Below are positions 45,501 to 56,936 of a stretch of 64,000 nucleotides of DNA, in pieces; within the stretch, counting starts at the first letter, position 1; every line of letters starts with the position of its first letter. The notes below the pieces were generated by a model. The model worked only from the letters and a program-made list of their open reading frames with translations, was not told the origin of the DNA and did no database searches. The stretch is from Venturia oleaginea. Taxonomy: Eukaryota; Ascomycota; Dothideomycetes; Venturiales; Venturiaceae. The stretch spans positions 62,001-126,000 of the forward strand of contig JABMLP010000021.1 in assembly GCA_013176395.1 (NCBI GenBank), read 5' to 3'. The translations under genes were made by a program, and so were the position numbers.

Positions 45501-46659
45501 TAAAGACGCTGCTCGAATGTACTATGAACACATTTACCGCATCTACGGCTTGCCCGACACTATTGTGTCTGACCAAGACCCCCGATTCATTTCAGCCTTT
45601 TGGGATGAATTAAGCCTCATTCTCGGAATCAAACTTAGACGCAGTACTGCAGAACACGCGCAGACTGACGGTCAGACCGAAATCGTCAACCAAGCACTAC
45701 AGCAGAAGCTTCGGCATTTCGTAAACCACTACCAGGACAAATCGTCTGAATTGCTACCAGCAATGGATTTTGCAGCGGCATCGTCACCTCACGACTCAAC
45801 AGGCCTGTCACCCTCAAAGATTGAAATGTGATTCGTACCGCGGATGAACTACGACTGGGATTTGCATACCGAAGGCAACACTCTAACAGAGAAGATGAAT
45901 CGCCATGACGCACAGCAGTATGCGACACGAATGTTTGACGCATGGAAGTTCGCAAAAGAACAACTGTTCAAGGCCCAAGCCCGACAATCAACCCAGGCGA
46001 ACAAGAAACGACGAGAGGAAGACTTCGGCTTCGATGAGGAGACTGGCATGGGAGACTCAGTGTACATTACAAGGAAGGCTTGGATTACTGATCGGCCCTG
46101 CGACAAACTCGACAACCCTGTAGTGGGCCCCTTCCCCATTATTGGAAAGAAGGGACACTCATGGATTGTCAAGCTGCCCGAAAGCTACAAGATTGGCAAC
46201 GTGTTCCACTCAGACCGGCTTAGGAAGGCATCCCTCGAAGGACTGCTAGGACAGCAGAACGCCAACGATGAGAACGACAGCTATGAGGTCCATGGCAATG
46301 TAGAATGGGAAGTTGAGCAGATACTCGGCAGCCGCATCTATCGTTGAAAACTCCGGTACATGGTATCATGAAAAGGCTGGGATCCAGATAACACTTGGTA
46401 CGACGCGGAGAGCTTTAAGAACTCGCCAAAATTGCTCCGTCTCTACCACGAGAACAACCCAGAAAGGGATGGACCACCATTGAGGCTCGACGAATGGCAG
46501 AATGCATTCGACCGCGACATTGAAGACCCTCCGCATAGTGACGACAATGCGGCATTGCCAAGAGACAAGGCGGTCTCAAGAATGCGACGGAGAAGGGTTA
46601 ATGCTAGTGTCTATCTGGTGGAGCAAGGGCCTCGTCCGACCAAGCGACAACAGACTTAG
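42536..46659 (+). pseudogene. Pol of gypsy element A (protease, RT, RNase H, integrase, chromodomain), broken
   Basis: The protease motif reads ALIHTGANGYAF, so the catalytic Asp of D-T-G is His. After a frameshift near 43100 the RT begins (PVLIVKK at about 43980) but jumps to NGPATWQRYMN, losing the central RT segment with its first catalytic Asp; YLDDILIYS is kept. RNase H (MDASDGVVAGTLF) and integrase (HPGRNKTRKIV, CQSCRRS, MDFMSF, QTDGQTEIVNQ) follow to TGA at 45829. The chromodomain (EWEVEQILGSRIYR) has TGA at 46345 and 46369, both where Trp would fit. The last residues after about 46597 are probably DIRS-like sequence read by chance. Confidence 0.85.
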
Positions 46660-46927
46660 TGTGGAGTACACCCTTGTTGACTCACACACGGGACCGAATC
46701 TGCGTGACTAGTTATTATAGACGGTAATAGCAAGCACTAGAAATTCTGCGTTGTATAACGCGTAGATTCCATCGGAGTCGCGTTGTGGGTGTAGCGACAT
46801 ACAAAGGGCGATCAACCAAAGTGTACACATCACGACAACCCAAGAACGACAGCACACGCACTTCGTACCCAACTACATCAAATCGAACTCGAAATACTCG
46901 ACATTACCTCGAAAGAAAGAGATACAG

Positions 46928-48275
46928 ATGTCTCCAATGGAAGGAACGACCACGCCGCTGCAGGAAAGAAGCGAGCCGACCACGCCTCCTCCGAGGGTAA
47001 AGACAACCAACCGAACCCTACGAGAGTCAACTATGGCAAGCAAAGGCAGGGCAGCATCGACATTAGACGGCTCCCAGAACTCGCAGAAGCATACTGAGGC
47101 AGCTAAGGTATCAAAGGCTAAACCACAGCGTTCGGCACAAGTACCTGAGATGAACGGTGAAAAACCAATCATGGAGGTGCTTAAAATCTTGGTCCAGCTC
47201 CAGGACGAGACGAAACGCAATAGAAAGGTTATCGAAGACCTCCAGAGCACTATCCAGCAACGAGATAAAGTGTTCCAGAACGGGATAAAGGAATTGAAGG
47301 AACAGTTCCTCCAGGAAACTCAGCAGCTTAAGAAGCAACTACTCCAAGAAACCCAACAGCTGAAAGAAGAGAATCGTGCGCTTCAAGCCCAATTGTCACA
47401 GGCAAGCTCTCTAACAAGCTCACCAACAAGGTCTTACGCGACTGTAGCTAGGACCAGCTCACTGACCCCATCGGCCTCCGTTAGTCAGCAAGCAAGCAAT
47501 GTGAGCGCATCATCAAACAGCAAACCGGGCTTCACTATCAACTTCACCCGCGCCCACACACACATTGACCTCACAAACCCCATTGAGATAAAAGAGAGAG
47601 TGAAGAATGCCATTGCGGCAGGGCTAGCCACAAAGGACATACAGATTGCAGGGATCGAGAAAATTGGCAGAGAAACAAAACTGGTCCGAGTTGTCCTCAG
47701 GTTAGAGGAGGACGAGCAGGTAATACGGCAGAACCAGGAGCAATGGCTCAAATTCTTCCCTGGCGCGTCTGTTCAAGGCGAGAAGTGGTACCCCGTTAAG
47801 GTCGATCGCGTGGACAAAATGGCTATACTGAACGAAGATCGAATCACGCTGAAAAGCAGTCTGAAAGCGGATATGCCCGAGAAGAACAACGTCACCATTA
47901 CAAAGATCTCTATACTTAGCAAACCTGACCCATACAAGAACTATTGCTCCATCCTGGTATACCTGAGCTCTAAGATAGAAGCTGACAGAGCGCTGAAACA
48001 GCTCGAGATTGGAGGAGAGTTGGCCCGGGTCAGTCCGTATGAGTATCGACCAAGACCGAGACGATGCTACCAATGCCAACAGTTTGGACATGAGCACACG
48101 ATGCAGCAATGACCTGACGTGTGCTAACTGCGCGTGTATTGGGCACGAAGCGCAGGACTGTGTAGAGCAGCATCCCAAATGCAGCAACTGTGGAGACGCT
48201 CACCGAGCAACGGACACAGGATGCCCTGAATACAAGAAGGCGATGGAACAGTCCCGAGCGCGCCATCTATGTTAG
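46928..48275 (+). pseudogene. LINE ORF1, gag-like, one frameshift
   Basis: ATG 46928 opens 394 codons: a low-complexity N-terminus, a coiled coil rich in Gln/Leu/Glu (FLQETQQLKKQLLQETQQLK), an esterase/RRM-like middle, and the first knuckle CYQCQQFGHE. A frameshift at about 48095 then moves to the frame with CANCACIGHEAQDC and CSNCGDAHRATDTGC, ending in TAG at 48273. That stop overlaps the ORF2 start in ATGTTAG. Confidence 0.8.
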
Positions 48276-51200
48276 ATACAACCCGTGCGACAACAAGAGG
48301 ACATTTCAACGTGATTTCATATAACACAGGGAAGAGGAGAGAGACGCTACCTAGTCTACTTAACGACGAATCTATCAGAGATTTCGACGCGCTGCTAATA
48401 CAAGAACCACACTGCTTCAAAACACAGACAGGGCAGGTAATGGCGGCACCAGCAACAAACAACAAATTTATTCAGATTTTCCCAACGTGCTCTAGAGACG
48501 ACACATGGCCTATCCGATCGATGATCTGGGCCCGGAAAACGCTCGACTACAAACAGATCCCGATTGCGTCTCCCGACATCACGGCAATCCTTATCAAAAC
48601 TCAAGGGAAAGTCATCTTTACAGCTTCAGTGTACGTGCCAGCAGTAGAAGCACATCGAGAGCGGGACAAGACCGCAGTGACAGAACGGCTTCAGTTACTA
48701 GAAGATGCAATCAAAGATACAGCTCGAGAGCTTGGACACGAGCCAGAACTTCTCATCACCGGAGATTTCAACCGACACGACCAGCTCTGGGGAGGCGAGC
48801 AAGTAGCAGAAACAAGGCGACAGGATGAAGCAGACGCCATCGTTGAGTATATGGCGGTATATCAGCTCTCTAATCTTGTCCCCAGGGGAGAGGCCACATT
48901 CTACGGAACGCAAGTAAACAGTACCATCGACCTCTTCCTCACCTCACCGGCTCTCACCGACAGCTTGGTACGGTGTGGATTCCACGTCAACGAACACGGA
49001 TCGGACCACCGGCCCATCAGTGCGACATTAGCTATGACGTGCGTGGAGGAGACCACAACACCCAGACGACTTTACAAAAATGCAGATTGGGAGCGCATCC
49101 GCCAGGAGGTAGAACACGCAAAGCAGCGGCAAATAGTTGCTCCATCTGAAGAGAATGCAGACGAAAACGTGGACGATATGCTGCAACGATTGATGGAAGT
49201 GGTAGTCCCTGTTATCGAGCAATACGTTCCTCTTGCAAAACCGTCGCCGTACCAAAAACCATGGTGGACACCATATCTGACCAACCTTCGCAAGGAATAC
49301 ACACACGTCAGAAGACAGTTATGCAGAGAAGTTAAGGCGAGCCGGTGGACGACCGAAACGAACGCTCTCACACATCAAACACTGCAGCGGCTCCGAACGG
49401 AAGCCAGAGAAGCTCAAAGCACGTACCATCGAGCAATTCGATTGGAAAGAAACACTCACTGGAAGGAATTTCTAGACGACGCTGAAAATGTATGGAAGGC
49501 CGCTAAGTATCTTGACCCAGAGAGTACCTCCTCTTTTGCAAAGATTACAGAACTAGCGAGGCCAAACTCTGACGACACGACCGAAAGTAAAGAAGAAATT
49601 GGATCTATCCTGCTGCAAGCCTTCTTTCCCCCGGCGGCTGAGGTAATCGAGCCAGAACCAGCAGCAGAGCAGCGAGCAACACAACTCCCATCACCAGCAC
49701 TAACAAAATACGAAATCGAAGAAGCGATCATGGGCATGAAAGCACACAAAGCACCAGGCCTAGACGGCCTACCCGCGGTTGTATGGAGACAGCTCTGGCC
49801 AGTCCTCCAAGACGAGATAACGAGTTTGTTTCAAGCGTCTATGACACAAGGCATCCTCCCAGCGCAGTGGAAATGCGCGCGAATCCTACCACTTCGAAAG
49901 CCAGCAAAAGACGACTATACACAGCCAAACGCGTATCGACCAATCTCCTTGCTAGCAACCCTAGGGAAAGCACTGGAGGCTGTGGTCGCTACCCGCATCT
50001 CCTACCTAGCTGAAGAACACGGCCTCCTACCAGAGAATCATTTTGGAGCTCGGAAGCAACGTAGCACAGAACAGACACTGCTGTTCCTCACCGACCGCAT
50101 CAAACAGGCGCGAAGAAGGTGCCGAGTCCTTAGCCTGCTCAGTTTTGACGTCAAAGGAGCGTACAACGGGGTCAACAAAGAGGTGCTCTTGGCCAGATTG
50201 CGAAGACGACGTATTCCAGAGGAGCTTGTTCGTTGGATTGAGAACTTCTGCTCAGGCAGGAGAGCAAGCATTACAGTGAACGAGGAGAGCAGCGAGGAAG
50301 TGGATTTGCGTTCCCCAGGGCTGCCTCAAGGCTCACCTCTATCCCCAATACTCTACCTCTTCTTCAACGCTAACCTGGTAGAGAGAAAGATCAGCCGTCA
50401 CCAAGGCGCAATTGCGTACGTGGATGACTACTCTGTTTGGATTACCGGGCCAAATGCTGAGGAAAATACTCGGGTGCTATTACGGGACGGTAGCTGGAAA
50501 GACGCAGCATACTCGTAGCCAAAGATTGTTTAGATTCAGTTAATGAGTGAAGGTATCTACAAACAGAGAACCTCAATGAGGTTCTTTCTCTATACTAGGC
50601 TCAATCAGGCTTAGGCTCTTAGCCTATACCAACCATGGGCCATGCCCATAACAGGTGCTTCAAGAGACAGTGATACCAAAAGCGAAGCAGTGGGAACGTT
50701 GTAGTGGAGCTACATTTGAGCCCAAAAAGACAGCCTTCATCCACTTCACACCAAGCGCGGAAAGACTGTCAACGACGCCAATTCAAATTGGAGGCTGCTC
50801 GGTGGTGCCAGGCTCCTCCGTCAAGCTTCTAGGCATTATTCTCGACCAGAAATTGAAGTTCCACCTACAGGCTGCCAGAGCAGCTACAAAGGGACACGAT
50901 GCGGCGATCCGGCTGAAGAGACTGAGTGGTCTTCATACGAAGCAGGCACGGCAGCTGTTTGAAGCGACAGTGGCGTCAGTTGTCGACTACGCATCATCAG
51001 TCTGGGCAACAGCGTTGAACGCCAAAGATACACGCTTGCTTGAACGACACCAAAGATGGGGGTCACAAGCCATTGTTGGATGTTTCCGAACTACAGCGCT
51101 AGATATTGCGCAGTCGGAGGCATCGATCGAGACCTTCCAGCAACGACAGACAGAAAAATGGATAGGCTTGTGGGTTAAGCTAAACACACTACCTAAGCGC

Positions 51201-52349
51201 CACCCATTGAGATCCGGTATCAAAGCAGTACATCATTCATTCAAGCTTCGCTCGTCACTTAGCCTGTTGGCAGACAGGTTTGCAGGAATTAATATGTCCC
51301 AGATTGAGACAGTTACACCATTTACAAAAGCACCCTGGATTGATGGGCCGTATGTGATTATCGACGAACGCGATGAAGCTACAACACCTACCGCAACACA
51401 AGACAGAGATGAAGTCCACTGCTACACTGACGGCTCAGGTAGAAATGGCATCCTGGGGACAGGCATGGTGTACATTCTACCAGACGAGAACCGGACCACA
51501 CTCGAGCAATACGCAACAACGGGATTGGTAGCAAACGGCAATATATACGCGACAGAGCTGAAGGCAATCAGTACTGCTCTAAGCCAACTGGCAGTATGGA
51601 CCATGATTCCGCTAGAAGGAAAACTCACCATCTTCTCGGACAACCAGAGTGCGCTGAAGAGCATCCGCAAGCCAAGACAGAAGTCAGGCCAGCATATCAT
51701 CAAGGATATCTTGTCAGCCACGCAACGACCACATCAAAAGGGTATCACCGTGGTTCTCCGATGGATCCCGGCACACTCTGGCATCAAGGGTAACGAAGCG
51801 GCAGACAAAATGGCCAAAAGAAGTACCAAAGCAGGGAGCGCAGTGCCATCAGAGATACGACTACGCTCAGTACTGATTAGGCAAGCAAAGAAGAGCTATC
51901 AGCCAAGCGACAAACCACTGCGAGGAGGGAGATTTACCAAATCCATTGATGCTGCTATCCCTGGAAAACACACGCGCACCATCTACAATCAGCTATCCAA
52001 AACAGAGGCTCAAATACTAGCTCAATTGCGGACGTCACACTGTCGGCTGAACAAGTACCTGAACCGAATCGGAGCGGCGGAATCACCATTGTGTGAAGAA
52101 TGTGGAGTCGTAGAAAGCGTGCAGCATTTCCTACTCGATTGCAAACGATGGAGCGAGCAACGACGGCTCTTGCGAGAAGCGACCGAGCCAAGGAGCGACG
52201 TCTCCTATATGCTAGGAGGCCGCTCAACACTCATAAATAGAAGAGGAGAGATGATCGATGGTCCAAAATGGACGCCAGATGTAGCAGCAGTACGAGCGAC
52301 AATTGCGTTCGTAGATGCTACCAAACGATTCAGCCGAGAGACGGAGTAG
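48269..52349 (+). pseudogene. LINE ORF2: endonuclease, RT, RNase H, split by a solo LTR
   Basis: ATG 48269 overlaps the ORF1 stop. The endonuclease has ISYNTGKRR, LLIQEPHCF, LITGDFNRHDQLWGG and GSDHRPISA. The RT has GLDGLPAVVW, NAYRPISLLATLGKALE, LLSFDVKGAYNGV, GLPQGSPLSPILY and the palm motif IAYVDDYSVW. After the LTR at 50478-50653 the frame resumes. The RNase H (CYTDGSGRNGILGTG, ATELKAISTALSQL, FSDNQSALKSI, WIPAHSGIKGNEAADKMA) ends with CEECGVVESVQHFLLDC and a stop at 52347. Apart from the LTR insertion this frame is open and all catalytic motifs are present. Confidence 0.88.
50478..50653 (-). repeat. Solo LTR (176 bp) of gypsy family B inside LINE ORF2
   Basis: The reverse complement matches the LTRs at 58189 and 63593 over the full 176 bp with only one or two differences. 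GGTGC flanks it on both sides (50473-50477 and 50654-50658), a 5-bp target duplication. Removing the LTR and one GGTGC joins the two halves of the LINE frame. This is the product of insertion followed by LTR-LTR recombination. Confidence 0.95.
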
Positions 52350-53047
52350 TCTCTACCAAAACCAAAACCAAACCAACTCCGAGCATGTGGACTCACTCAT
52401 CAAGATAGTACCCATGCAAGCAGCAATCCTAGATCCGATACCCCCTTTTTACTAACCGCCAATATCTGATCCCATCAGTCAGTTGGCAAACGGTAAGTTG
52501 CGCCTTTCGTTTTTGTTGTTGTTTCTGGAGGTATGGTCAATTTGATAATACAGTATGTTGAAAAGATGCTTTGTAAAAACAAATGTTTTGGCTTGGAATG
52601 AAGGGAGTGTTGACAGTTGGAAACAATGTATGATAGAGAGTCGGTAGTGTCCCCCTGGAGCCATACTGGCCCGACGGGTGTAATGAATCCATCCATCCAT
52701 CCATCCAAGCGACAACAACAACATGGCGATCTCGCATATCGCACGACTTCTGAGCCCTTTGAGGCTCGTCTTGTATCTAGATTGTTGTTGTAGGACTCGT
52801 CCTTCATCCCGATACTCTCCTTATCGTCCTACGAGTCTTTCCCGCCGCTGCGCGCGCCGCGCTTAGCCGTTCACCGCTTCTCGACAGACTTTTCAAGTAC
52901 ACCGCTGGCCTCGACGACGTCTTGGGCATCGTTATATTGCACTAGCATCAGAAATCCCTTCCAAAGAGCTCCTTGGCATCTCTAGGGCTCTGTACTTATT
53001 AACAGAGCTGACCTGCTAACGATTTTAAATAGTTATACCGCTTTCTT

Positions 53048-53400
53048 TATGCCTCCGAAGAAGGATATCACCGCGTCGGTTCCTATCAACTTATCCCTAC
53101 CACCGGGTCACTCTACTCGCTCCTCTCGTACCCGATCCCCCTCTATTGTCTTCGAGACCCAGAGGTCATCTTCACGGTCGCGATCAACAATGCCCAGGCC
53201 GCTGAGGCTCGCGCCGTAGAGGCTCACAGGCTAAGGATGGACCGCGAAAAGGAGGAGCACGACCTCCAGATGCAGGTCAAACGCGAAGAAGCGGCGGCGC
53301 GCCTGCGAAAATTAGGGAGGGCTCTTTACTCGAACTACCGCATGGCACCAGTCGTCCGGGGGCGACTGAGCCGGATAACAGTACGGACTCACGTACGGCG
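53048..53400 (+). pseudogene. DIRS-like ORF1 remnant, copy 2
   Basis: Begins as copy 1 (MPPKKDITASV) but has an internal deletion at about 53180, loses one base near 53305, and jumps at about 53385 to sequence corresponding to 29690 in copy 1. The finger region is gone. Confidence 0.75.
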
Positions 53401-53439
53401 CCTCCATCGGGATCCGCGAGCCTCATACGATTCGCGTAC

Positions 53440-54911
53440 GCGGCGTTTCGAACAACTACTTCTCCGACGAGGCGACCGTAGCCGAAGCTACGGGCTACGT
53501 TGCGAAGGAGCTGGCCGCCGGCCGATTGGCTATCTCTACAGACCCGGGCCTGTTTATCGCTCCTCTTGGGATGGTCCCAAAACAAGACGGAACCTTACGC
53601 CGGATCCACGACCTCTCTTGGCCGCCCCAAACTTCAGTCAACGATGCCATTCCACGCGTGTTTGGCAAGCTACAGTACACCAGAGTCGACAGAATTGTTC
53701 AGCACGTCCTTCGTACAGGCCGGGGCTGTCTTCTAATGAAACGCGACATTGCGCACGCTTTTCGCAACATCCCTGTGGATCTCATCTCGTCCCGGTATCT
53801 TGGGTTTTGCCTCAACGGCCTCAATTATCAAGAACTCTGCCTCCCTTTCGGTCTCAGGACTGCGCCATTTATCTTCAATCTCTTTGCGGAAGGTCTCCAT
53901 TGGGCTCTCGACGAGCAGGCCAGCACGCGCAGTATCCCTACCGCGATCGAGCACTACCTTGATGATTTTATGTTTGTATGTACGTCTCAAGAAATTTCGA
54001 ACCGCGTTTCGGAACTCTGGATCAAGACCACCGATCGACTTGGGATTCCTCGCAAGGATGCCAAAGACGTGGTCGGCACGGCCGTCGAGATATTAGGTCT
54101 TCTGGTTGATACGGTACGCTTGGAACTGCTTCTCTCCGACGAAAAGAGAGATTCTTTGATCCAGGCTATCCGTGATCACCTCTCCGAGACAAGGCCGCGG
54201 CTCCGGGATACGAAGTCCCTCGCCGGGCGGCTCAGTTGGGCCAGTGCCGTCATCCGCCTTGGCCGGGTTTACACTCGATCGATCTGGGACTACCTGAGCG
54301 GAGCATACGGAGAAGTCAATCGGCACTTTCGCCGAGCCCTGACTAGCGGTGTACGAGACGACCTTCTCTGGTGGCTCCGTGCGCTCGAGCTAACCAACGG
54401 GGTCTACTTCTTCGATTATCGAAAGCGCCAGTTGTTTCCACCTTTTACACTGATGTCCTCCGGACAACAAAGCCTCGGCGGCTTCTTTTTCGAGTCCTCT
54501 GAGACCGATGTCTCTTGGGGGGATTACACCAACAGTATCGCAATCGAGCATGCTTTTATTGCTGAACCGTCCAATCGTTCGGCGTTTATCAACCCTAAGG
54601 AGATGGAGGCCGTTGCCGTCGCATTCCTCCGTTGGGGACCATCTCTCTGGGCACATAATCGGGTCGTTATCCACTGTGACAACTCTACGGCCGTGGCCGG
54701 GTTGACGAAGGAGGCTGTTCGTGGTGAGAGCAACACCCATCTCCGCACTATTGTTACTCAGGCCGCTGCCTGCGATATTGTTATCGAAGCCCGCTGGCTT
54801 CCATCTACGGCTAACGGCCTGGCCGATGCCCTCTCTCGAGTCCAGTTTGATCGTATCGCCTGGCTCTGCCCCCAATGGGGCTCACCGCTTTCGATCTCAC
54901 AGTTCCGCTGA
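53440..54911 (+). pseudogene. DIRS-like RT/RNase H, copy 2; one long frame
   Basis: At least 461 codons are open, covering KRDIAHAFRNIPV, CLPFGLRTAPFIFN, YLDDFMFVCTS and the RNase H segments INPKEMEAV, HCDNSTAVAG and ARWLPSTANGLADALSR. Unlike copy 1 there is no frameshift after the RT box. However, three single-base gains around 54430-54455 garble the first RNase H motif (copy 1 LYTDASG), restoring frame only afterwards. The 5' end is missing with ORF1, so it is scored as a pseudogene. Confidence 0.75.
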
Positions 54912-55715
54912 ACTATTGTTGAACCGTCCGATCGTTCGGCGTTTATCAGCCCTAAAGAGATGGAGGCCGTTGCCGTTGCCGTTGCATTCCTCCGTTGGGG
55001 ACCATCTCTATAGGCATATCCGGCCGACGCCCTCTCTCGAGTCTAGTTTTCGATCGTATCGTCTAGTTGCCTCCGATGGGGCTCACCTTTTTCGATCTCA
55101 GTTCCGCTGAACTATTGGTGAAACCGTCCGATCGTTCGGCGTTTATCAGCCCTAAAGAGATGGAGGCCGTTGCCGTTGCCGTTGCATTCCTCCGTTGGGG
55201 ACCATCTCTATAGGCATATCCGGCCGACGCCCTCTCTCGAGTCTAGTTTTCGATCGTATCGTCTAGCTGCCTCCGATGGGGCTCACCTTTTTCGATCTCA
55301 GTTCCGCTGAACTATTGGTGAACCGTCCGATCGTTCGGCGTTTATCAGCCCTAAAGAGATGGAGGCCGTTGCCGTTGCCGTTGCATTCCTCCGTTGGGGA
55401 TCATCTCTATAGGCATATCCGGCCGACGCCCTCTCGCGAGTCTAGTTTCGATCGTATCGTCTAACTCTGCCTCCGATGGGGCTCACCGCTTTCGATCTCA
55501 CAGTTCCGTTGAACTATTGTTGAACCGTCCGATCGTTCGGCGTTTATCAACCCTAAAGAGATGGAGGCTGTTGCCGTTGCCGTTGCATTCCTCCGTTGGG
55601 GACCATCTCTATAGGTACATCTGGCCGACGCCCTCGCGAGTCTAGTTTCGATCGTATCGTCTGGCTCTGCCTTCGATAGGGCTCTCCGCTATCGTCCTTA
55701 CAGTTCCGTTGAATT
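54912..55715 (+). repeat. Four-unit tandem array in DIRS-like copy 2
   Basis: The GATGGAGG marker recurs at 54959, 55159, 55358 and 55560, period about 200 bp. Units have the same fused RNase H structure as the eight-unit array at 31204. Confidence 0.9.
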
Positions 55716-55871
55716 CTTGCTATCCCGTGGATTGCAACTTTGGGCTTGGCGCGCTGTTCGTGGCAGCCGTTCTTTGCAGGCTCATCGGCTTAAGCGCCAT
55801 GCTACTCTGCTATCGCCGACGTTCGGCAGATACCCTGGTCGGACTCCGGTACTCGTACAAAGCTTGCTAAC

Positions 55872-56709
55872 GTGCTTCGTCCAGCACCTAGCCTCGAGTA
55901 TACTTCCTACGATAGCGAGCTCCTCCCTACAGTTCATAGGTCCTTCCTCCGTACCCTTCGCGAGCGAAACCTTGGCCTCTCTGATGAGTATATTACCCTC
56001 TTATGGTACGGCTTGGCCCAGAACACGCGCAACACGTACGGCGCGGGTATCAAGAGCTGGGAGAGGTTCTGTACGCTGGAGGGCTGTGTAGACTATCCCG
56101 CAGAACCCCTCAATCTCGGCGAATGGATGGCAAGGCGTGTCATTACTGGAGGAGCGGAAGGCATCATTTCCGGCGCTACAGCGGCCAGCTACCTCTCCGC
56201 AGGGGCTCTCAACCTCAGGCCTCCGAAGCGCAAGAATAGGCTCCCTATTACTGTACGCATCCTTGAGGGACTGACGGCTGTGGAACCGACCACCGGAGCC
56301 GACCTCAATCTCGACACTCTCTTCAAGGTGGCCTATGCTGGTTTCTTCCGCCTTGGCGAGCTGGCTTACACTAGAAGAGATAGGGAGCACCCGCTGTTCT
56401 CCTATACTCACGTCTTACGGAGCGATATCGCCTTCCATCATCATACGCCTAACCATCAGCCTTACGGGGTCTCTATTTTCCTGAAGCGTAGCAAGACCGA
56501 TTACGCTAACCAGGGCGTTCCCATCCCCATCGCCGCAACGGGAAAACCTACCTGTGCAGTAGCCGCCCTGGTAAGACTTTTCAGGCACGATCCGAAGCTG
56601 CTTTCGGCGCCTCTCTTCGACATCGGCAAAGGGCATTGTTCGGCCGCTGCTGTACACATGCAACTACGCCGACGCCTCCTCGCTACTGGTATTATCTCCT
56701 CGCTGGACG
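55872..56709 (+). pseudogene. Tyrosine recombinase, copy 2, deleted and truncated
   Basis: Matches the copy 1 recombinase but lacks about 26 codons after AASYLSA (78-bp deletion near 56200) and breaks off after SSLDD at 56709, before the His-x-x-Arg, Trp and Tyr residues. It retains only the catalytic Arg and Lys segments. Confidence 0.85.
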
Positions 56710-56936
56710 ACATACTGTAAGGCTTCGAATCCTCCTGCACAGAACCAAGGCATAACGTATTCCGAGAAGCTCTGCATTTTGATTGGTAGAAAGTGCAGAA
56801 GGTATTTGTATACTTGTATTGTATAAACTGTTGACTCCAAACCATACTCCTGCCCCTGCATACTTTTCATTATCTGGTCCAACAATGCAACTACCATCTG
56901 TGTATAACTCCATAGGTTCCATAATCAACTTTGTTG
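56710..56936 (-). pseudogene. Fragment of a retroelement-type RNase H
   Basis: The minus strand reads MELYTDGSCIVGPDNEKYAG, then AGVWFG and NQNAELLGIRYALVLC. This has the TDGS, G-x-G and E-L motifs of type I RNase H, with the first Asp and Glu present. It ends at the broken recombinase at 56709. It differs from the RNase H of the LINE, gypsy and DIRS elements in the window, so a further element or a host-type enzyme is implied. Confidence 0.65.

Larger units (their letters stand above)
40335..46597 (+). mobile_element. Ty3/gypsy chromodomain element A, defective, lacking a 3' LTR
   Basis: Order: putative 5' LTR (from TGTGACGGCATGGC at 40335), leader with tandem repeats, gag, protease, RT, RNase H, integrase, chromodomain. 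The 3' LTR is absent: at about 46597 the sequence changes to the shared 5' end of the DIRS-like element. Stops, frameshifts, a mutated protease Asp and a deletion in the RT core make it dead. Confidence 0.82.
46653..52704 (+). mobile_element. Full-length Tad-like LINE with 13-bp target duplication
   Basis: CCAAGCGACAACA occurs immediately outside both ends (46640-46652 and 52705-52717). Contents in order: 275-bp leader, ORF1 with knuckles, ORF2 with endonuclease, RT and RNase H, then a 3' region ending in a short ATCC tetranucleotide tail (52687-52704). A solo LTR of the gypsy B family interrupts ORF2. Without the LTR it is about 5.87 kb. Confidence 0.88.
46598..56709 (+). mobile_element. DIRS-like element, copy 2, split by a LINE and internally deleted
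   Basis: The first 55 bp (46598-46652) and the rest (52705-56709) match copy 1 in order. A 6.05-kb LINE sits between them with a 13-bp duplication of CCAAGCGACAACA. Relative to copy 1 it lacks most of ORF1 (junction near 53180), has four rather than eight array units, has lost 78 bp in the recombinase, and stops at 56709 inside the recombinase. Confidence 0.8.

Noticed and set aside
56715..56740. tRNA-like TTCGAATCC box
   Set aside because: No matching A-box, acceptor stem or cloverleaf could be drawn; it lies in the RNase H fragment.
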